From NCBI GenBank assembly GCA_963920665.1, contig OY987273.1, positions 15,068,501-15,132,500 on the forward strand: a stretch of DNA of 64,000 bases, read 5' to 3'. A program made the position numbers and the translations under genes. A model generated the notes under the pieces. That model worked only from the letters and a program-made list of their open reading frames with translations. It did no database searches and was not told the origin of the DNA. Each line of letters starts with the position of its first letter. Within the stretch, counting starts at the first letter, position 1. The DNA comes from Straminergon stramineum (Eukaryota; Streptophyta; Bryopsida; Hypnales; Calliergonaceae). This document shows positions 1-11,440 of this stretch, in pieces.

Positions 1-563
1 AGCAATGATGAAATTGGAAAGGTCAATTCAAAGAAATGTTGTGGTAGTCATTGCTGCTAATTCCCCCCTAGGAGAAATCGCTGAAGGTTAGACAAAGATA
101 TTTTTCGAAGTCTTTTGAAGAGCGTCGAGAGTATGGAATCACTGTTGGTGGGCAATTATACAATGTGGATTGGATGCGGAAGCAGAAATGCATTACTTTG
201 GAAAGGGCGGAAGTTTGTGCCATAGCATGGTACATTATTCATGGAGTCCCCAAATCCACCTACCACAATTTCATGGACATGTACAAGCAAGGCATGGTTT
301 CATCGACACACGGAAACAAAGGGATCAAGCATCCTCAACTTCAAATTATGTAAGTTACTAGTACATTGAAAGCAATCATTGACAACACTATTGACTAAAT
401 GCAACACCAAATGCGATGCACTAGAAATGGAAGAGTAGACACATTGAAGTTTCTCCTGGTTGGGAACAACTAGAAGTGTGTTCATGCTAACACCAATGAG
501 GTATTTTGTTGAACCTGTAATCTTATTGGTTAGAATTATTTTTGTTTTTTTTGGAGTGTAATG

Positions 564-582
564 CATCGAGAGATCTCCCAAT
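564..582. repeat. GGAGATCTCC-family palindrome, degenerate copy
   Basis: CATCGAGAGATCTCCCAAT, centred on GAGATCTC. It is the inverted counterpart of the copy 33 bp downstream, and both lie inside the inferred intron. Confidence 0.6.
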
Positions 583-614
583 ACATTTTTCTATATAAAC
601 TAGACTTCCTACCT

Positions 615-635
615 TATTGGGAGATCTCCCGATGA
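615..635. repeat. GGAGATCTCC-family palindrome
   Basis: ATTGGGAGATCTCCCGATGA is a near-perfect palindrome centred on AGATCT. With 564-582 it forms an inverted pair. Confidence 0.65.
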
Positions 636-1190
636 TCGTTTTTGAAATCATTTGTCACCACTATTGCTGTTCTGATTGCTCTTTGTGATGTTGTCAATTC
701 CATACTTTCACTACATCTGATGCTTAGTCTTTGTTTTTTAATTTCAGTTGAATGTGGAGTATGGCCTTCATCCCGTCACCCAATCCACTATTAGTAGAAT
801 AAAGAAAGAACACTTCAATAACATTTTGATTAAGCTTGTAGGTAGTTCATTCGGAAAGTGTATGAAGTGAAATGAATTGTAGCAATTCATTCTAAATAAC
901 CAAAATGAAGCTTGGACTTTACGGAGTTCATGAAGCAACGAACTAAACATCTTAATCATCAAGCATCCTACTGTCAATTGTATACCTCATGGAGTGAGGA
1001 ATCTAAGAAGAATCCTAAGGAGATATTGTGCATCATTCACGACAAGAGGGATATGAGGAAGACGGCTCTCCCAAGAATGTAGATGATGACAAAGGCCACA
1101 CAAGGTTTGGGTTAGCTTCCCATGAGTGTAACTGGTATAGTGGCTTATGGTCATGCTGATGGTGCATATGCCCATTATGGACTAGGTAAA

Positions 1191-2085
1191 AGCACACTAA
1201 GGTTGTCCAAAATCATAGTCACGGGAAATTTTTTGCATAGAATGAATGTTTAGAGTCTATTTTACCATAGTTTTTGGCAATTTAAAAAATAATAAAAAAT
1301 GAATTGGAGTCTGACATCTCAAATACATTGAAAATTGCGGAACTAAAAGTGACTATCATCTATTAATTTAATGTATGGAGTACAAACATCAAATGTTTGT
1401 ATTGTCACAAATTCAGGTTTAGCATTGTTGTACTTATTGTGTCAAGTTTAGGGTTTCACTCTTGGTATTTAAAGGAATAAATCCAATGCTTTAATGGTTA
1501 GCTACTATTACAAAATACTCAATTAGGGTTGAGGAACCTTTACAAGAAAGTATCCTTGCAAATGTGTGATTTTAATACAAGGCCCAAATTTTGACTTTAA
1601 AGTGCATATTTTTAATTTGAAAATCTACAGAAAGACCTTTTGATTTAGATCATCCAACATTGAATTTTGATATAAATTATATTTAGGTTCCATTTTGTTC
1701 TATCGAAGACTTATGCTCCATTTTCTAACTGAATCCAGTAGAAGCCTCTAGGGTTCGTTGATCGTACTTGGAATGTACAGTGCGTACTTGTTGTACATCA
1801 GGGATGAATAGCCATTTGGCACGTACTATCTAAATTAGGATTCCGCAAGTTATGAGGTGTGCTTTTGCATTGACAATCTGTCCTTGTAAGTTGAAAAAAA
1901 TTGTGGTAGCATTCCAATCTTGTCTTTTCTCTATTGTTTGAATTTCAAGCTCACGGAGGTTGACATTGTAGTTTGCGGTTTAGTCCAAGAGGTTGTTGCG
2001 TGGTGAAGGAGTGGCAAAACTTGTGTGATGAGAGAAGCAAAGAGTGATGTGAATGGAAACCATCTATGTATTTTTTAGTGGTTGA
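1191..2085. other. AT-rich spacer
   Basis: No convincing reading frame, conserved motif or ordered repeat was seen. The stretch is A/T-rich with scattered short runs. Confidence 0.6.
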
Positions 2086-2090
2086 ATATA

Positions 2091-3174
2091 ATGGCATACT
2101 ACGACGACTGGGTTGTTAGGAGCCGGGTTAGTTCCTGGGAAGACAAGCCTAGCAACGGTTTTAGCGACAAAGATTTTATAGATGATTATCTTGCTCCCTC
2201 ACCACTGACCTCGCTACGAGTTGAAGACAATGTCAACGCGAAGGTCAAGAAGTCTCCTTTGGAGAAGGAACTAGAGAGGTTGGCTTCTCTAAAGAAGCAT
2301 CCTCCTCCACGCTCTATTACTGAAGAGGAATTCGAGACCAAATATGGCTTGCCAAAATTTGGTAAAAATCCACACAAGCTTAAAGTTCCATACAACCTCA
2401 TGGTGATAGACTTGATTGATGTTTATGGACTAGCAAAGGGGAGAAAGGGGAGAGATGGGTATGCTTATGTGGAATGCAAGCATGAAGAAGTCCTTCATTG
2501 CATCATTGAGATTTTCCCGCTTGTATACTTACAAGATTTGCCAAGGTCCAAGGTAATAGTAAAGCAATTTTCTAGAGGTATCATCATGGAAAAGCAAAAG
2601 CAAAAGCTTGTGAGTTGGGTAGAGTTCATAGGGACCTCTAATAGAAATCAATGTAGCAAATGGTTGAAGAAGGTGAGGTTGTATTTGGCGGCCGTTGCAA
2701 ACATCACTAGCTCTAACTAGAAGGAGCTATACAAGGTAGAAGGCATGATGACCTTTTCCATGATTCTAATGCCAAACTTCGGAAGACTCAATACAAATTG
2801 GAAGAGAAGGTGTATAGTGTTGTACAAGACAATACAAAGAGTGAAAAGAATATCACAAATCTCTTGGATCTAATGGAGTTGGTGGAATTACAACTTTATA
2901 CTATAACATAGGACTATGTCAGTACTAGGAAGGAGAGACTTGATTTGTCTACCAAGGTAGCACAAAAGAAGGAGTATTGCATAGAATTGAAGCCAAAGTT
3001 GTAAAGTTGCAGAAGGTTCATGAAGGGTCCAAGTACATGCATGGCGTAGAGGTGGCCTCAAATAAAGCGGAAGCATACCATGAGATGGTAAGGGATGCAA
3101 TGAACAATTATGATGCAATTGCATTCGAACTAAAGGAATGCAATTTGAGGTACAAGGAACTCGAAACAAGGTAG
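2091..3174 (+). pseudogene. Unrecognised coiled-coil gene, copy A (decayed)
   Basis: The ATG at 2091 opens MAYYDDWVVRSRVSSW and the frame runs to 2720 (about 210 residues). It is charged, with blocks FETKYGLPKFG, YAYVECKHEEVLHCI and FSRGIIMEKQKQKLVSWVEF. After the stop, coding-like sequence resumes at about 2950-3174 in another frame with a predicted helical segment (AEAYHEMVRDAMNNYD). A second locus at 8472-9540 has the same order: an acidic N-terminus, then VDFVEKYGF, then MARGIVLEQEKVLVNWVAYR, then a coiled coil with SEYHEVK. This marks a two-copy family in the window. I do not recognise the family. The distance between its parts suggests either introns or decay. No catalytic motif is visible. 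Confidence 0.45.
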
Positions 3175-4010
3175 ATTTGTTTGAAGAGGTATTTTGATGC
3201 CTTGTTGTCCTAGGTTGCTCATATGAAGAGAGGTGAAGTTGGAGTTTTTTTGAGACCAAGACCCTTGTGCTCTTAGTTCGACCCCCAAGACAACTTTGGA
3301 TTTTGAAGCCATTTCCTTCACACTCTGTGCACTTTGTTTGAGTGGATTTTCCCTGAAGTACATTATAGTCTACACATGCAATCATTTATACCGTCCTTGA
3401 TGCACATGTGCTTGGTTTAGAGTTTCTAGTAAGTGTGCAAATTCATCTTGCGGTTCAATAATGCATCCCTCTTAGTTTATTAGTTTTGGATTTGGCAAGT
3501 TGCATTTAGTTCTTCAATAGTTGTTCAGTCCTTGAAGTTAGAAGAAGAATAAGAGATTCTTCTAGCAACCTTGACATCAATAGTCTTGGACTCCCATTGA
3601 GATATTGGTACGCAATTATGTCCATTCCTCATGGAGGTGAATACAACCTTAGTCAACTACTTGTACATTGTATATTATTAAGTTCAAATTGTGTACTTGA
3701 GGTATGTATGAGTACAACCTAGTCTAGTGTTAAGTACAACAATTGTATAATTTGTACGAAACAACCCTAAACCATCCTCAATATGGTACGAACTACAAAG
3801 GCTTGTCTATTGATTTCCATTAAGCATTTCTTTATTTACAACCTAACCACCTTTGTTTTTTTGTGATTTAGATCCAGAGAAACTATACCAAAAGCAATTG
3901 AAGGAATCTATAGTGTGTGTATAGACTCGACATTTGGATGGCTCTCACATTATGACTTATACAGAAAGCAGAGGTCCCATACTCAGCCTCACTGGAAGTG
4001 CTAGGATTGA
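3175..4010. other. Spacer, T/G-rich
   Basis: It contains repeated TTGTAC/GTACAA words (about 3650-3770) like those at 10.2-10.7 kb. No gene could be supported. Confidence 0.5.
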
Positions 4011-4014
4011 TTGA

Positions 4015-4610
4015 TTGCAAAGCTTGGGCAATGGCAATGCCACTCATACCAACCAAAGTTGGGTTGAGTCTATACAATGTCCTATAGAACATCCGAATCT
4101 ACCATCCATAGATGAAGTTGACTCCCGAGAAAAAAATGAAGATTGTGTCACAAAGCCTATGAAGATTAGTCCCCTAGTTGCAAAGGAAATTGAAGATGTT
4201 GTCACAAAGTCACTTGTAAGAGATTTTTGTAATATGTCTTGCAAGGTAGGAGCTCAGGCAGAGCTATAGGAGCATATTGGAAAGTTGAGAGAAGAGGATG
4301 CAAAGTTTGAAAAAATAGATAAGTTAAGACAAGAAATTGCAAAATTAGAGAACTACAAGAAGTTCAAAGAGGAAGCTATTGAGGTAGATAGGGTTACACC
4401 CATGGCAAAGGGAGTGACTAGGGTGGTGGTGAAGGTGCCTTAGCCTTGACCACTACCTCCAATTGAAAATGAAAAGGACAAAGTAGTAACCAAATGGAAG
4501 ACCAGAAGTGAGATTGCTATGGAGGAAGCAACAAAAGAATTACAAGAAGCCAAAAAAAACCCTAAGAAAAATAAAAGGAATCACAGGATTATTCCAATTG
4601 GTAAGAATTA
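4015..4610 (+). CDS. Possible lysine-rich coiled-coil fragment
   Basis: One frame runs from 4015 to about 4610 with two or three in-frame stops (near 4267 and 4440). It encodes a Lys/Glu-rich helical protein, for example IDKLRQEIAKLENYKKFKEEA, with a basic tail (KKNPKKNKRN). It may be the downstream part of the copy A gene at 2.1-3.2 kb, since it lies on the same strand and has similar composition, or a separate decayed exon. No family was recognised. Confidence 0.25.
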
Positions 4611-5245
4611 GAGATGCATTTAGTACGAAACATTCAAATGTATACATTGTGTAAGACTCAATAGGTCAATATTAGAATGATGTATGCTAGGCCACTTGGC
4701 ACACAAATGTTTGGAAATTGTAGAGAACTGTCACTATTGACATAAAGTATCAGTATTATAGAATTCATTGTGTTTTGGGTCCCCGTACTTCATATGTTTA
4801 AAAATCCATTAGTGAATGCTTTCAAGTGCTTCAAAATGACTTGTTAGTGTTGTGCTCGATTTACCTCATGACAAGGGGTGCTTAGCACCTAAAAAATAAG
4901 ATTATCCTTTCCCTCCCTCATTCGAGATTCAGGATCTTCTAGCACTCTGAGTTCTTTGTCCCCAATTCATCTTGCAGCGCCCAATTTGATTACAAAGATT
5001 ATACTCACAAGCTCACACACTAGCGAAGTGATTTCAACACCTTCTCATTTGAAGCTCGGATTGCAATGCATATATTGTAGATCGGGTAGTATGTAACATT
5101 GATTAATGTTAGTATTAATAATTGCGTAGTGTTGTTACTTTGATTTGTTCTACAAATTGATTGGAGGTCAGACCTTTGCGTACCAATAATTGTATGTGCT
5201 GACAAATTAGCATGACAAACTAGCATTGTACTGGTTTTTTTCAGA

Positions 5246-5599
5246 ATGGCGCACACTTTTGGCAACCTAGAGTCTAAACAGGAGCTATGCTTATTCCTAG
5301 TGATGGTTTATGATGAAAAGAGCACAAATCCGGGGTTTCTACTTCCACGAATGGAACCTCTCGTTAGATGTCTACTACATCCCATTCTCCATATTGTAAA
5401 GACTGTGGCAGTTGATAGAACATTCCACACTATTTTGCGCAACATCCAGAATCATGACAAGAAGCGGGAGTTGAAGGCCATTGTAGTGAGGGATGCTGGA
5501 GATGTAGGTGTAAACAACAACAGGAATGTAGTCCCCATGGTCGAACAAGTCCACAATAAACAGACTACTTCCAAGAGGAAGAAGGGGATGAACGACTAA
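5246..5599 (+). CDS. Hypothetical 117-residue open frame
   Basis: An uninterrupted ATG-to-TAA frame begins MAHTFGNLESKQELC and ends in a basic segment (TTSKRKKGMND). There is a possible acceptor (TTTTTTCAG) just upstream of the ATG at about 5237-5245, so this may be a terminal exon of the preceding gene. No domain was recognised. Confidence 0.3.
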   Translation: MAHTFGNLESKQELCLFLVMVYDEKSTNPGFLLPRMEPLVRCLLHPILHIVKTVAVDRTFHTILRNIQNHDKKRELKAIVVRDAGDVGVNNNRNVVPMVEQVHNKQTTSKRKKGMND

Positions 5600-5999
5600 A
5601 GACTATCACAAAGTCCAGCATCGTACACAATTGCAATTGAATTTCCATGTCAACTTCTAAAGGGTCCAAGTTAACTCTTGAACCCTTCATAAGTTGACAT
5701 GTGGCACATTTTAACAAAAATGAATTCATTTAAATCAAATCTAACCTTCATGTATGGTATGACTAGGTTCTAGATTTTTTAAATACATGTATAGATAAAA
5801 AAAAATACCTCTTCTTGAGTTATGGAAGTAGAATGTTCCATTATCAAAATAGTAATATTTGCTTTTGCATTTGAATAATTTAGTATGGACTTCATAAGAA
5901 CTAATGTAATCCTTCTTCATTTAATATAGTTCAAAATTCCAATTATAAAAATTAAAGTAGTAATTCATTATCATATTATGTTTGAGCATTCCCACTACA

Positions 6000-6590
6000 A
6001 AAATAAGAATATCCCATTTTTTTTATTCCTACGTTCGAGTATTTTCTTTTGAAGGATAAGAATACCCAATTCTTTTTACTCTAAAGGTCATATGTTTTCT
6101 TTCAAAGAATAAGAATAATTACCCAATTGGTTTTTTTTATGGTCGAGTGTTTTCTTTTCAAGAATAAGAATACCCAATTCTTTTTACTCTAAAGGTCATA
6201 TGTTTTCTTTCAAAGAATAAGAATAATTACCCAATTGGTTTTTTTTATGGTCGAGTGTTTTCTTTTCAAGAATAAGAATACCCAATTCTTTTTATTCTTA
6301 TGGTCATATGTTTTCTTTTGAAGAATAAGAATATCCAATTTTTTTTATTTTTACAGTCATTTTTTTTCATTTCAAGACTAAAAATAATTATCCAATTTTT
6401 TTCCTTACTATTGAGTGTTTTTTTTTCAAGAATAAGAATGTTCCATTCTTTTTATTCTTAAGTTTGAGTGTTTTATTTTAAAGAATAAGAATACCCAATT
6501 TTTTTAATTCTTATGGGGAGTGAGTTTAGAGTAGGAATAGGAATACCCTTTTTATTTTTTATTCTTACGGTCATTTGTTTTCTTTAAAGG
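6000..6590. repeat. Tandem array, 108-bp period
   Basis: AATACCCAATTC recurs at 6061, 6169 and 6277, exactly 108 bp apart, and the two intervening units are almost identical. Each unit contains two shorter, related sub-repeats of the type AAGAATAAGAAT followed by ACCCAATT and a T run. The shorter sub-repeat continues in degraded form to about 6590. Confidence 0.85.
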
Positions 6591-7514
6591 AATGAAATGA
6601 TTTGTTGTTTTATCTAAAGTGGAAGAAATTGAAATTGAAAAATTCAAAGTGCTTAAAACTTGAACCCTGCATTATTTTGGAAAAGAAATGTAAATTGAAA
6701 TGGTTATTATTAATATGACTACCCTTCATTGATTGGTTGTCATCAATTTTACCAATTTGGTTGAAGTAACCTTTCACGTCCACTAATGAAGTGACTGGTG
6801 GTACTCAGTTGGAGCTCAAGAGGGGACTGGTGATTAGCAAGTACCCCATCCTTCTTCCTTGTCGTGGGACCTGAATGTTGAGCCCTTGTGTTTTGCTATG
6901 TTGTCGTTGTGTGCGTCCTTCTTGCTTCGCGCCCTTTAGTTTTGCAATATTTGTGAATAGTGCAAAAACTAAGTTCTACAAGACAATTTGTTGCATTGTT
7001 AAGGCTTGGGATGTGCTATGTCTAGTGCCGTGGAATTAGGGCAAGGAAGTAATGCGAGGAAATACGGTGTCTTTTCTTTTGCATTTTGCAATAATTTCAC
7101 TCTAGTGGACTTCTTATACCCCTATGTTGTTTTCTATTTTGTAGTTGTTCTTGACAATGTTATGATTTGTGCAGCTCTATTTTTGAAAAATTATTTCTTG
7201 TCTATGATTTAGGGTGGATTTCTGTGCGTAAAAACCCCAATTCATGAAGTTGACGTGCGTTGGATTCCAAAACCTCTAAGTGGCTTTACTCGTGGACTGC
7301 GATGAACTTGGCTATAGTGCTAGCGTGTTAGGGTGCAATTTAATCTAAAAACAGTAGAAATGGACAAGGCTTGCAAGAAGTATGTTAAGCAATCTACTAC
7401 AATGATTGAACAAGGTGGGAAGGGGCCTATTGGATTTTGGCAAGGTTGTCCCTCCTAGTAAAACCTTTGTTCTTGGTATATGTTGTGTGTAAGAATTGTG
7501 TTGCAGAGGGAACT

Positions 7515-7605
7515 TAGATCTCAATTGCATTGTTTTCTTATGTTTCTTCCTCATGGTCTAGTCAAATGTGTGAATCCCACTTTAGGCTGTGGAGGAAGCC
7601 AATAA
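7515..7605. repeat. Diverged direct repeat, copy 1 (copy 2 at 8208-8305)
   Basis: The stretch from TTAGATCTC through CCTCATGGTCTAGTCAAATG to GGCTGTGGAGGAAGCC is matched at 8208-8305 by TTAGATCTC through TATAGTCTAATGGAATG to GTTGTGGATGAAGGC. This suggests the 7.0-8.3 kb region contains a local duplication. Confidence 0.5.
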
Positions 7606-8207
7606 ACCAACAACACTTCCTAATATGGTTTTCTACCTAGACAGCGAGACATTGCGACAAGTAGACATCATACAATGTCTAGTATAGCCCTTGAGATGTC
7701 TAGTTGACCAAACTCTAGTTGACATTAAAAAAAATCATCAAAAATTTATGATTTTGATATATTTAAGTTTCCTTTCAATGAAGCATCTCAATTTAATGAA
7801 TAAATATTACATTCTAAATTTAGGTTCAGAATTATAGTGAGATTTTAATTTTTTTGAGTTGTTGACAATAGACTTACACAACAGGTCATGACGGGGAATT
7901 GACACTTTGTCTATTATGATACGCGATGTCAAACATCCTATACAACACCAAAACCCAAAAATATGTCCGACAAGACAACCTTGCTTTCCAATTGCACTCT
8001 GCATACAATCTGTACGTGTTGCACTATAATTTTGTATTGTTTGTACTATTTTCAAAAGTGCAGTATTCGATTCAGACGGATTACGGTGCACATTCATTGC
8101 TTTGCATCTCCCCTTCATTGTGATTTCTTTGTACTAGTAGGTGGTTTGCATGAACTTCAACAAATTCACCTTTACTTCTTCTCCAAGAGAATACTTTGGG
8201 TTTAGGG

Positions 8208-8305
8208 TTTAGATCTCTAGGGCATTGTTCTTTGTCATTTCCTCATTTTCCTTATAGTCTAATGGAATGTGTTAATTCCACTTTCAGTTGTGGATGAAGG
8301 CACAT
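8208..8305. repeat. Diverged direct repeat, copy 2
   Basis: This is the partner of 7515-7605. It directly precedes the second copy of the coiled-coil gene. Confidence 0.5.
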
Positions 8306-8471
8306 AGCAAACCCCATGTCCCACTTGTACTATGTGTACAAATCTTTATGCACTCTATTGTATTTTCCAATCATGTTTTGAATTTTGGGTGCAGAACTAA
8401 ACAAAATGACTAGGATGAGAGGCAAAGGATTTGCTTCGATACTATGAGCACATTCAATCCTAGAGAAGTCT

Positions 8472-9540
8472 ATGGAGGAGGAGGTAGTGGAAGATGAGGA
8501 GGAACTCATAGAAGTGGAGGAGAGTGAGGAAGGCAATGAAGGCAAGACTAGTGACGACAACGAGGGTACCGAGGAGGACAATGGTAGTGACGGAAGCGAA
8601 GACAGCAAGGGCAATGATGACAACAACGAGGCAATGGCAATGCCAAAGGTAATGACGGCAACGACAAGGGCGAAGGTAGCGAGGAGGGTGATGCCAATGC
8701 TCGTGAAGATGGAGAGGAGTTTGGTGTTTACCATGAGCTAGAGAAGCTCTCTCATCCACCGCCACTATTCACCAAGGTTGATTTTGTGGAGAAGTATGGA
8801 TTCAAAGATGAAGGGTACCTTCCAAATTGCTTAATAAAGTGGCAAGGCAAACGATTTGATGACTGAAAATGCGTGGCCCTATTTGGACCACCCGTGGGGA
8901 AAGGTGGACATTGCGGCTACAATTTTAAAGAAGTGAAGTCATAGAGGGTCTAGAAGAGGATCAAAGAGCTTCTACAAGCGCTCTATCAACAAGAAATTCC
9001 ATTTACCTTTCTTCCTCACAAAATGGCGAGAGGGATTGTTTTGGAACAAGAAAAGGTTTTGGTCAATTGGGTTGCCTACAGGGAAGCAACAAACAAGACT
9101 CAATGACAATTGCATGCAAGGAACCTTATTAGATTGGAGAAAATGAAGGCAAAGGTGAAGGAGATTGGTAAGGTGGGTCGCACTGCATGGTGAAAACTTT
9201 ATGTGGATCCTCGAGAGTTGCAATCAAAGGTTTGCGAGGGGAGAGGGAGCTCAATGGGAAGAAGGCGACTGTAACTCTAGGTTGGAGTATTTGGGTTGAT
9301 TGTTGGCGGTGGAGAACTTAGAGCTTGAGGCTAGGATGGATTTTGAGCAAAAGATTATTGCAGCAAAGGAAAAGAGTATGGAGTGTTTGAATCATCACAA
9401 AGGCGTAGTGAATATCATGAGGTGAAATAAAAGGCAAATGAAAAACAATTTGAAGCAACGACCAAGGATGGGATAGAGGACTTGAAGTTAAGGGAGAAGG
9501 TGGACGTGTACTACAATTTAGTACGTGCCACATGAAGTGA
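8472..9540 (+). pseudogene. Unrecognised coiled-coil gene, copy B (decayed)
   Basis: It starts with an acidic, low-complexity stretch (Glu-rich, then Gly-Asn-Asp repeats, about 8472-8690) that needs a frame change near 8620. From about 8690 the frame reads REDGEEFGVYHELEKL, VDFVEKYGFKDEG, FLPHKMARGIVLEQEKVLVN and LIRLEKMKAKVKEIGKVG. In-frame stops lie near 8865, 8941 and 9103. A helical tail follows to about 9540. The match in order and spacing to copy A at 2091-3174 is the main support that this was a gene. The function is unknown. Confidence 0.45.
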
Positions 9541-9614
9541 AGAAGTTGGGGAAGTCTATTGCTACCTTAGAGGAGATTCTTTGCCTTGAGCACTAACGAG
9601 TTGTAAAAATGTAG

Positions 9615-10163
9615 ATGGAGGTTAGTGCTTTGAAGGAGGAGTATGCTTACCTTTGCCATGCATTGTGTGGTTTTCACTTGCAACCATTACCATTGGTCTA
9701 TGTCATAGGGGAAGTAGGTAGTGGAGGAGGTTCCATCAAGGTAGGTGACTACTCCTTATGTGGTTTTTCCTTTACTCATTCCGAGATGGTTGTCTCCGCC
9801 TATAGATACCTTTATTACTGATGGTGTGTGTTGGTAAACTTTAGCGAGGGAATAAAATGCTCTGCTTTGGATTGCAAGCAAGTTCAACCCATCGAATGGA
9901 TTATGAATTTTGGTTGGAGGGGTGTGCGTGGTTGTGGATGTCTTGGAAGTGGAAGTGGAAGTGAAGAGAGGACAAAGTTGACAGCAAAGTGTGCCACTGC
10001 TATCACTAGAGGGTTAGTAGCCAGGAGTGACGCAACAAAATTTCATTTATATGTCCAACAATATAGCAAAGCCATCAAAGATCTTGAAGGTGGTATTGTA
10101 CAACTTTATTTTTCTTGGTATGTCATTGTATTGATTGGTATACTTAATGAAAGCTATTCATAG
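9615..10163 (+). CDS. Hypothetical gene fragments
   Basis: Two adjacent open stretches (9615-9821 and 9828-10163) contain a Gly/Ser-rich segment (GSGSGSEERTKLTAKCATA). GTAGGTGA at about 9741 could be a splice donor. These may be 3-prime exons of copy B. No family was recognised and support is weak. Confidence 0.2.
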
Positions 10164-10164
10164 T

Positions 10165-10735
10165 TTCCTAGATTCATGTAATTTGTCCTACTTGGGATTG
10201 GGAAAAACCTAATTTTTGTTGTGGTGGTTGTATTTTGTGTAACAATGGTTGTAATATTTGTATCAAAATATGTCAGTTTTATATATTTTTTCAATATTTT
10301 GTATAGATTGTCATCAAAAGAGACTTTGGAGATTAGTCGTTTGTACTTGATGTTTATTTGTTGCCCTTTTGGTTGTATTGTCTAAATTTTTGTATCTCAA
10401 GTTTATACAATTTGGTAACATTTTGGATATATCATTCCCCGCATTTGTTTTTGGTTCTCAATTTTGTACTTGAAGTTTAGCATGGTGTTTCTTGTTATAC
10501 TTGTTTTACTATAATGGTTACATTTTGTATATGATCCATATTGTTGGTATTTAGGTAGACATTGAACATTTTATTCCAATACATTATGTTCTTACTTGAT
10601 TCTATAATTTGTACAACATGTATGTACAAATTGCTTGAAGTTGTACCTTTTGTATTGTGACCATTGACATGTTTGTGTCTTTGTACAATTCGTATATGAA
10701 TTAGATACATAACATGGTTTACTCAATTGAAGATT
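10165..10735. repeat. T/G-rich low-complexity stretch with TTGTAC words
   Basis: Over 500 bp TTTGTA, TTGTAC and TGTACAA recur many times without a fixed period. It ends at a TATAG acceptor-like site near 10749. The same words recur at 3.65-3.77 and 15.4-15.5 kb. Confidence 0.45.
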
Positions 10736-10739
10736 GTGT

Positions 10740-10985
10740 TCTGGTATAGGGCTTAGTTTCTCGGATGATGATGGAGATGGAGAGAGAGGAAATTCTACCA
10801 TAGAAATAGGTGGCAATGAAAAGGGATTATTGAAGAACCCATCAGCAATTTAGGGGGCCCTAGCAAAGAAGGGGATCCTACATGTAGGCTGCAAGAATAA
10901 GCCCAAGAAGCATTATTACACATTAGATGAGAATGAGCTCCTGCGGAAGATTGCGAGTTCCCAGAAGTTCTAAGACTGTGGGAAC
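10740..10985 (+). CDS. Possible exon, Lys-rich
   Basis: After a TATAG acceptor-like site the frame reads SDDDGDGERGNST, then NKPKKHYYTLDENELLRKI, with one internal stop near 10850. The acidic-then-basic composition resembles the N-terminal exons at 13.2-13.97 kb. The exon could therefore belong to the same SUVR-like gene, split by the AT-rich insertion that follows. Confidence 0.25.
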
Positions 10986-11260
10986 TCGGCCAGAGCAGCT
11001 CGCTGATGTGGTCAGCCGGCGGCCACGTCGGATAATAATAAAAAAATTAATTTTTAAATATTTTTTTTGAAAAAAAAATTAATTTTTTAATATTTTTTAT
11101 TTTGTTTTTTAATTTTTTAATAATTTTTTTTAATTTTTTAATTTTTTTAATTTTTTAATAATTTTTTAATAATTTTAAATTCTGGACAACCCTGGCTGGT
11201 TCCCAGCCTTGGGAACTGGCCTGAAACGGCCCTCCAGGGCAGCTGAATCCCATCTAATGC
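10950..11260. repeat. AT-rich core flanked by GC-rich short hairpins
   Basis: The left flank has GTTCCCAGAAG and GTGGGAACTCGG. The right flank has GGTTCCCAGCCTTGGGAACT. Each forms a short stem (GTTCCCA/TGGGAAC). Between them, about 11035-11175 is almost pure A/T with AATTTTTTAAT runs. The layout suggests a small insertion with structured ends. No family or target duplication was established. Confidence 0.4.
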
Positions 11261-11440
11261 TACAAAAAAAAGGGGCCCTAACCAACACAAGATGAACTGA
11301 TTTGTATTGATTGTAGAAAAATTGGAATTTCGTGTGTTGTTCCAATCGTTGCATTGCTTGACAAAGGTGGTAATCAACAGAAATGTGTTGATTGTGACCA
11401 AAAACAAAATTTGCTTAGTTGATTTGGCAATCTCTTAAAC

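Larger units (their letters stand above)
501..747 (+). other. Probable intron (GTATTT...TTTCAG)
   Basis: The flanking coding segments belong to one protein family and are separated by this 247-bp T-rich stretch. It begins GTATTT and ends in a pyrimidine tract plus TTTCAG. Palindromic repeats lie at 564-582 and 615-635. Confidence 0.55.
90..1190 (+). pseudogene. Decayed two-exon gene of a transposon-associated family (DUF7869-like)
   Basis: One reading frame from about 90 to 500 contains segments such as VDWMRKQKCITLERAEVCAI, HGVPKSTYHNFM and GRVDTLKFLL. It stops at a GTATTT donor at 501. A TTTCAG acceptor at 741-747 resumes with VEYGLHPVTQSTISRIKKEH and FGKC. After a frameshift near 1010 comes ILCIIHDKRDM-KTALPRM, then LPMSVTGMVAYGHADGAYAHY. 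From memory, this order of motifs resembles the abundant transposon-linked DUF7869-type proteins, with an IIHD-M--KTALP block followed by VTGM--HG. That assignment is recall, not a search. In-frame stops occur near 352, 397, 467 and 868, and with the frameshift they make it a pseudogene. The 247-bp intron carries two palindromes of the family also seen at 45-52 kb. Confidence 0.5.
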
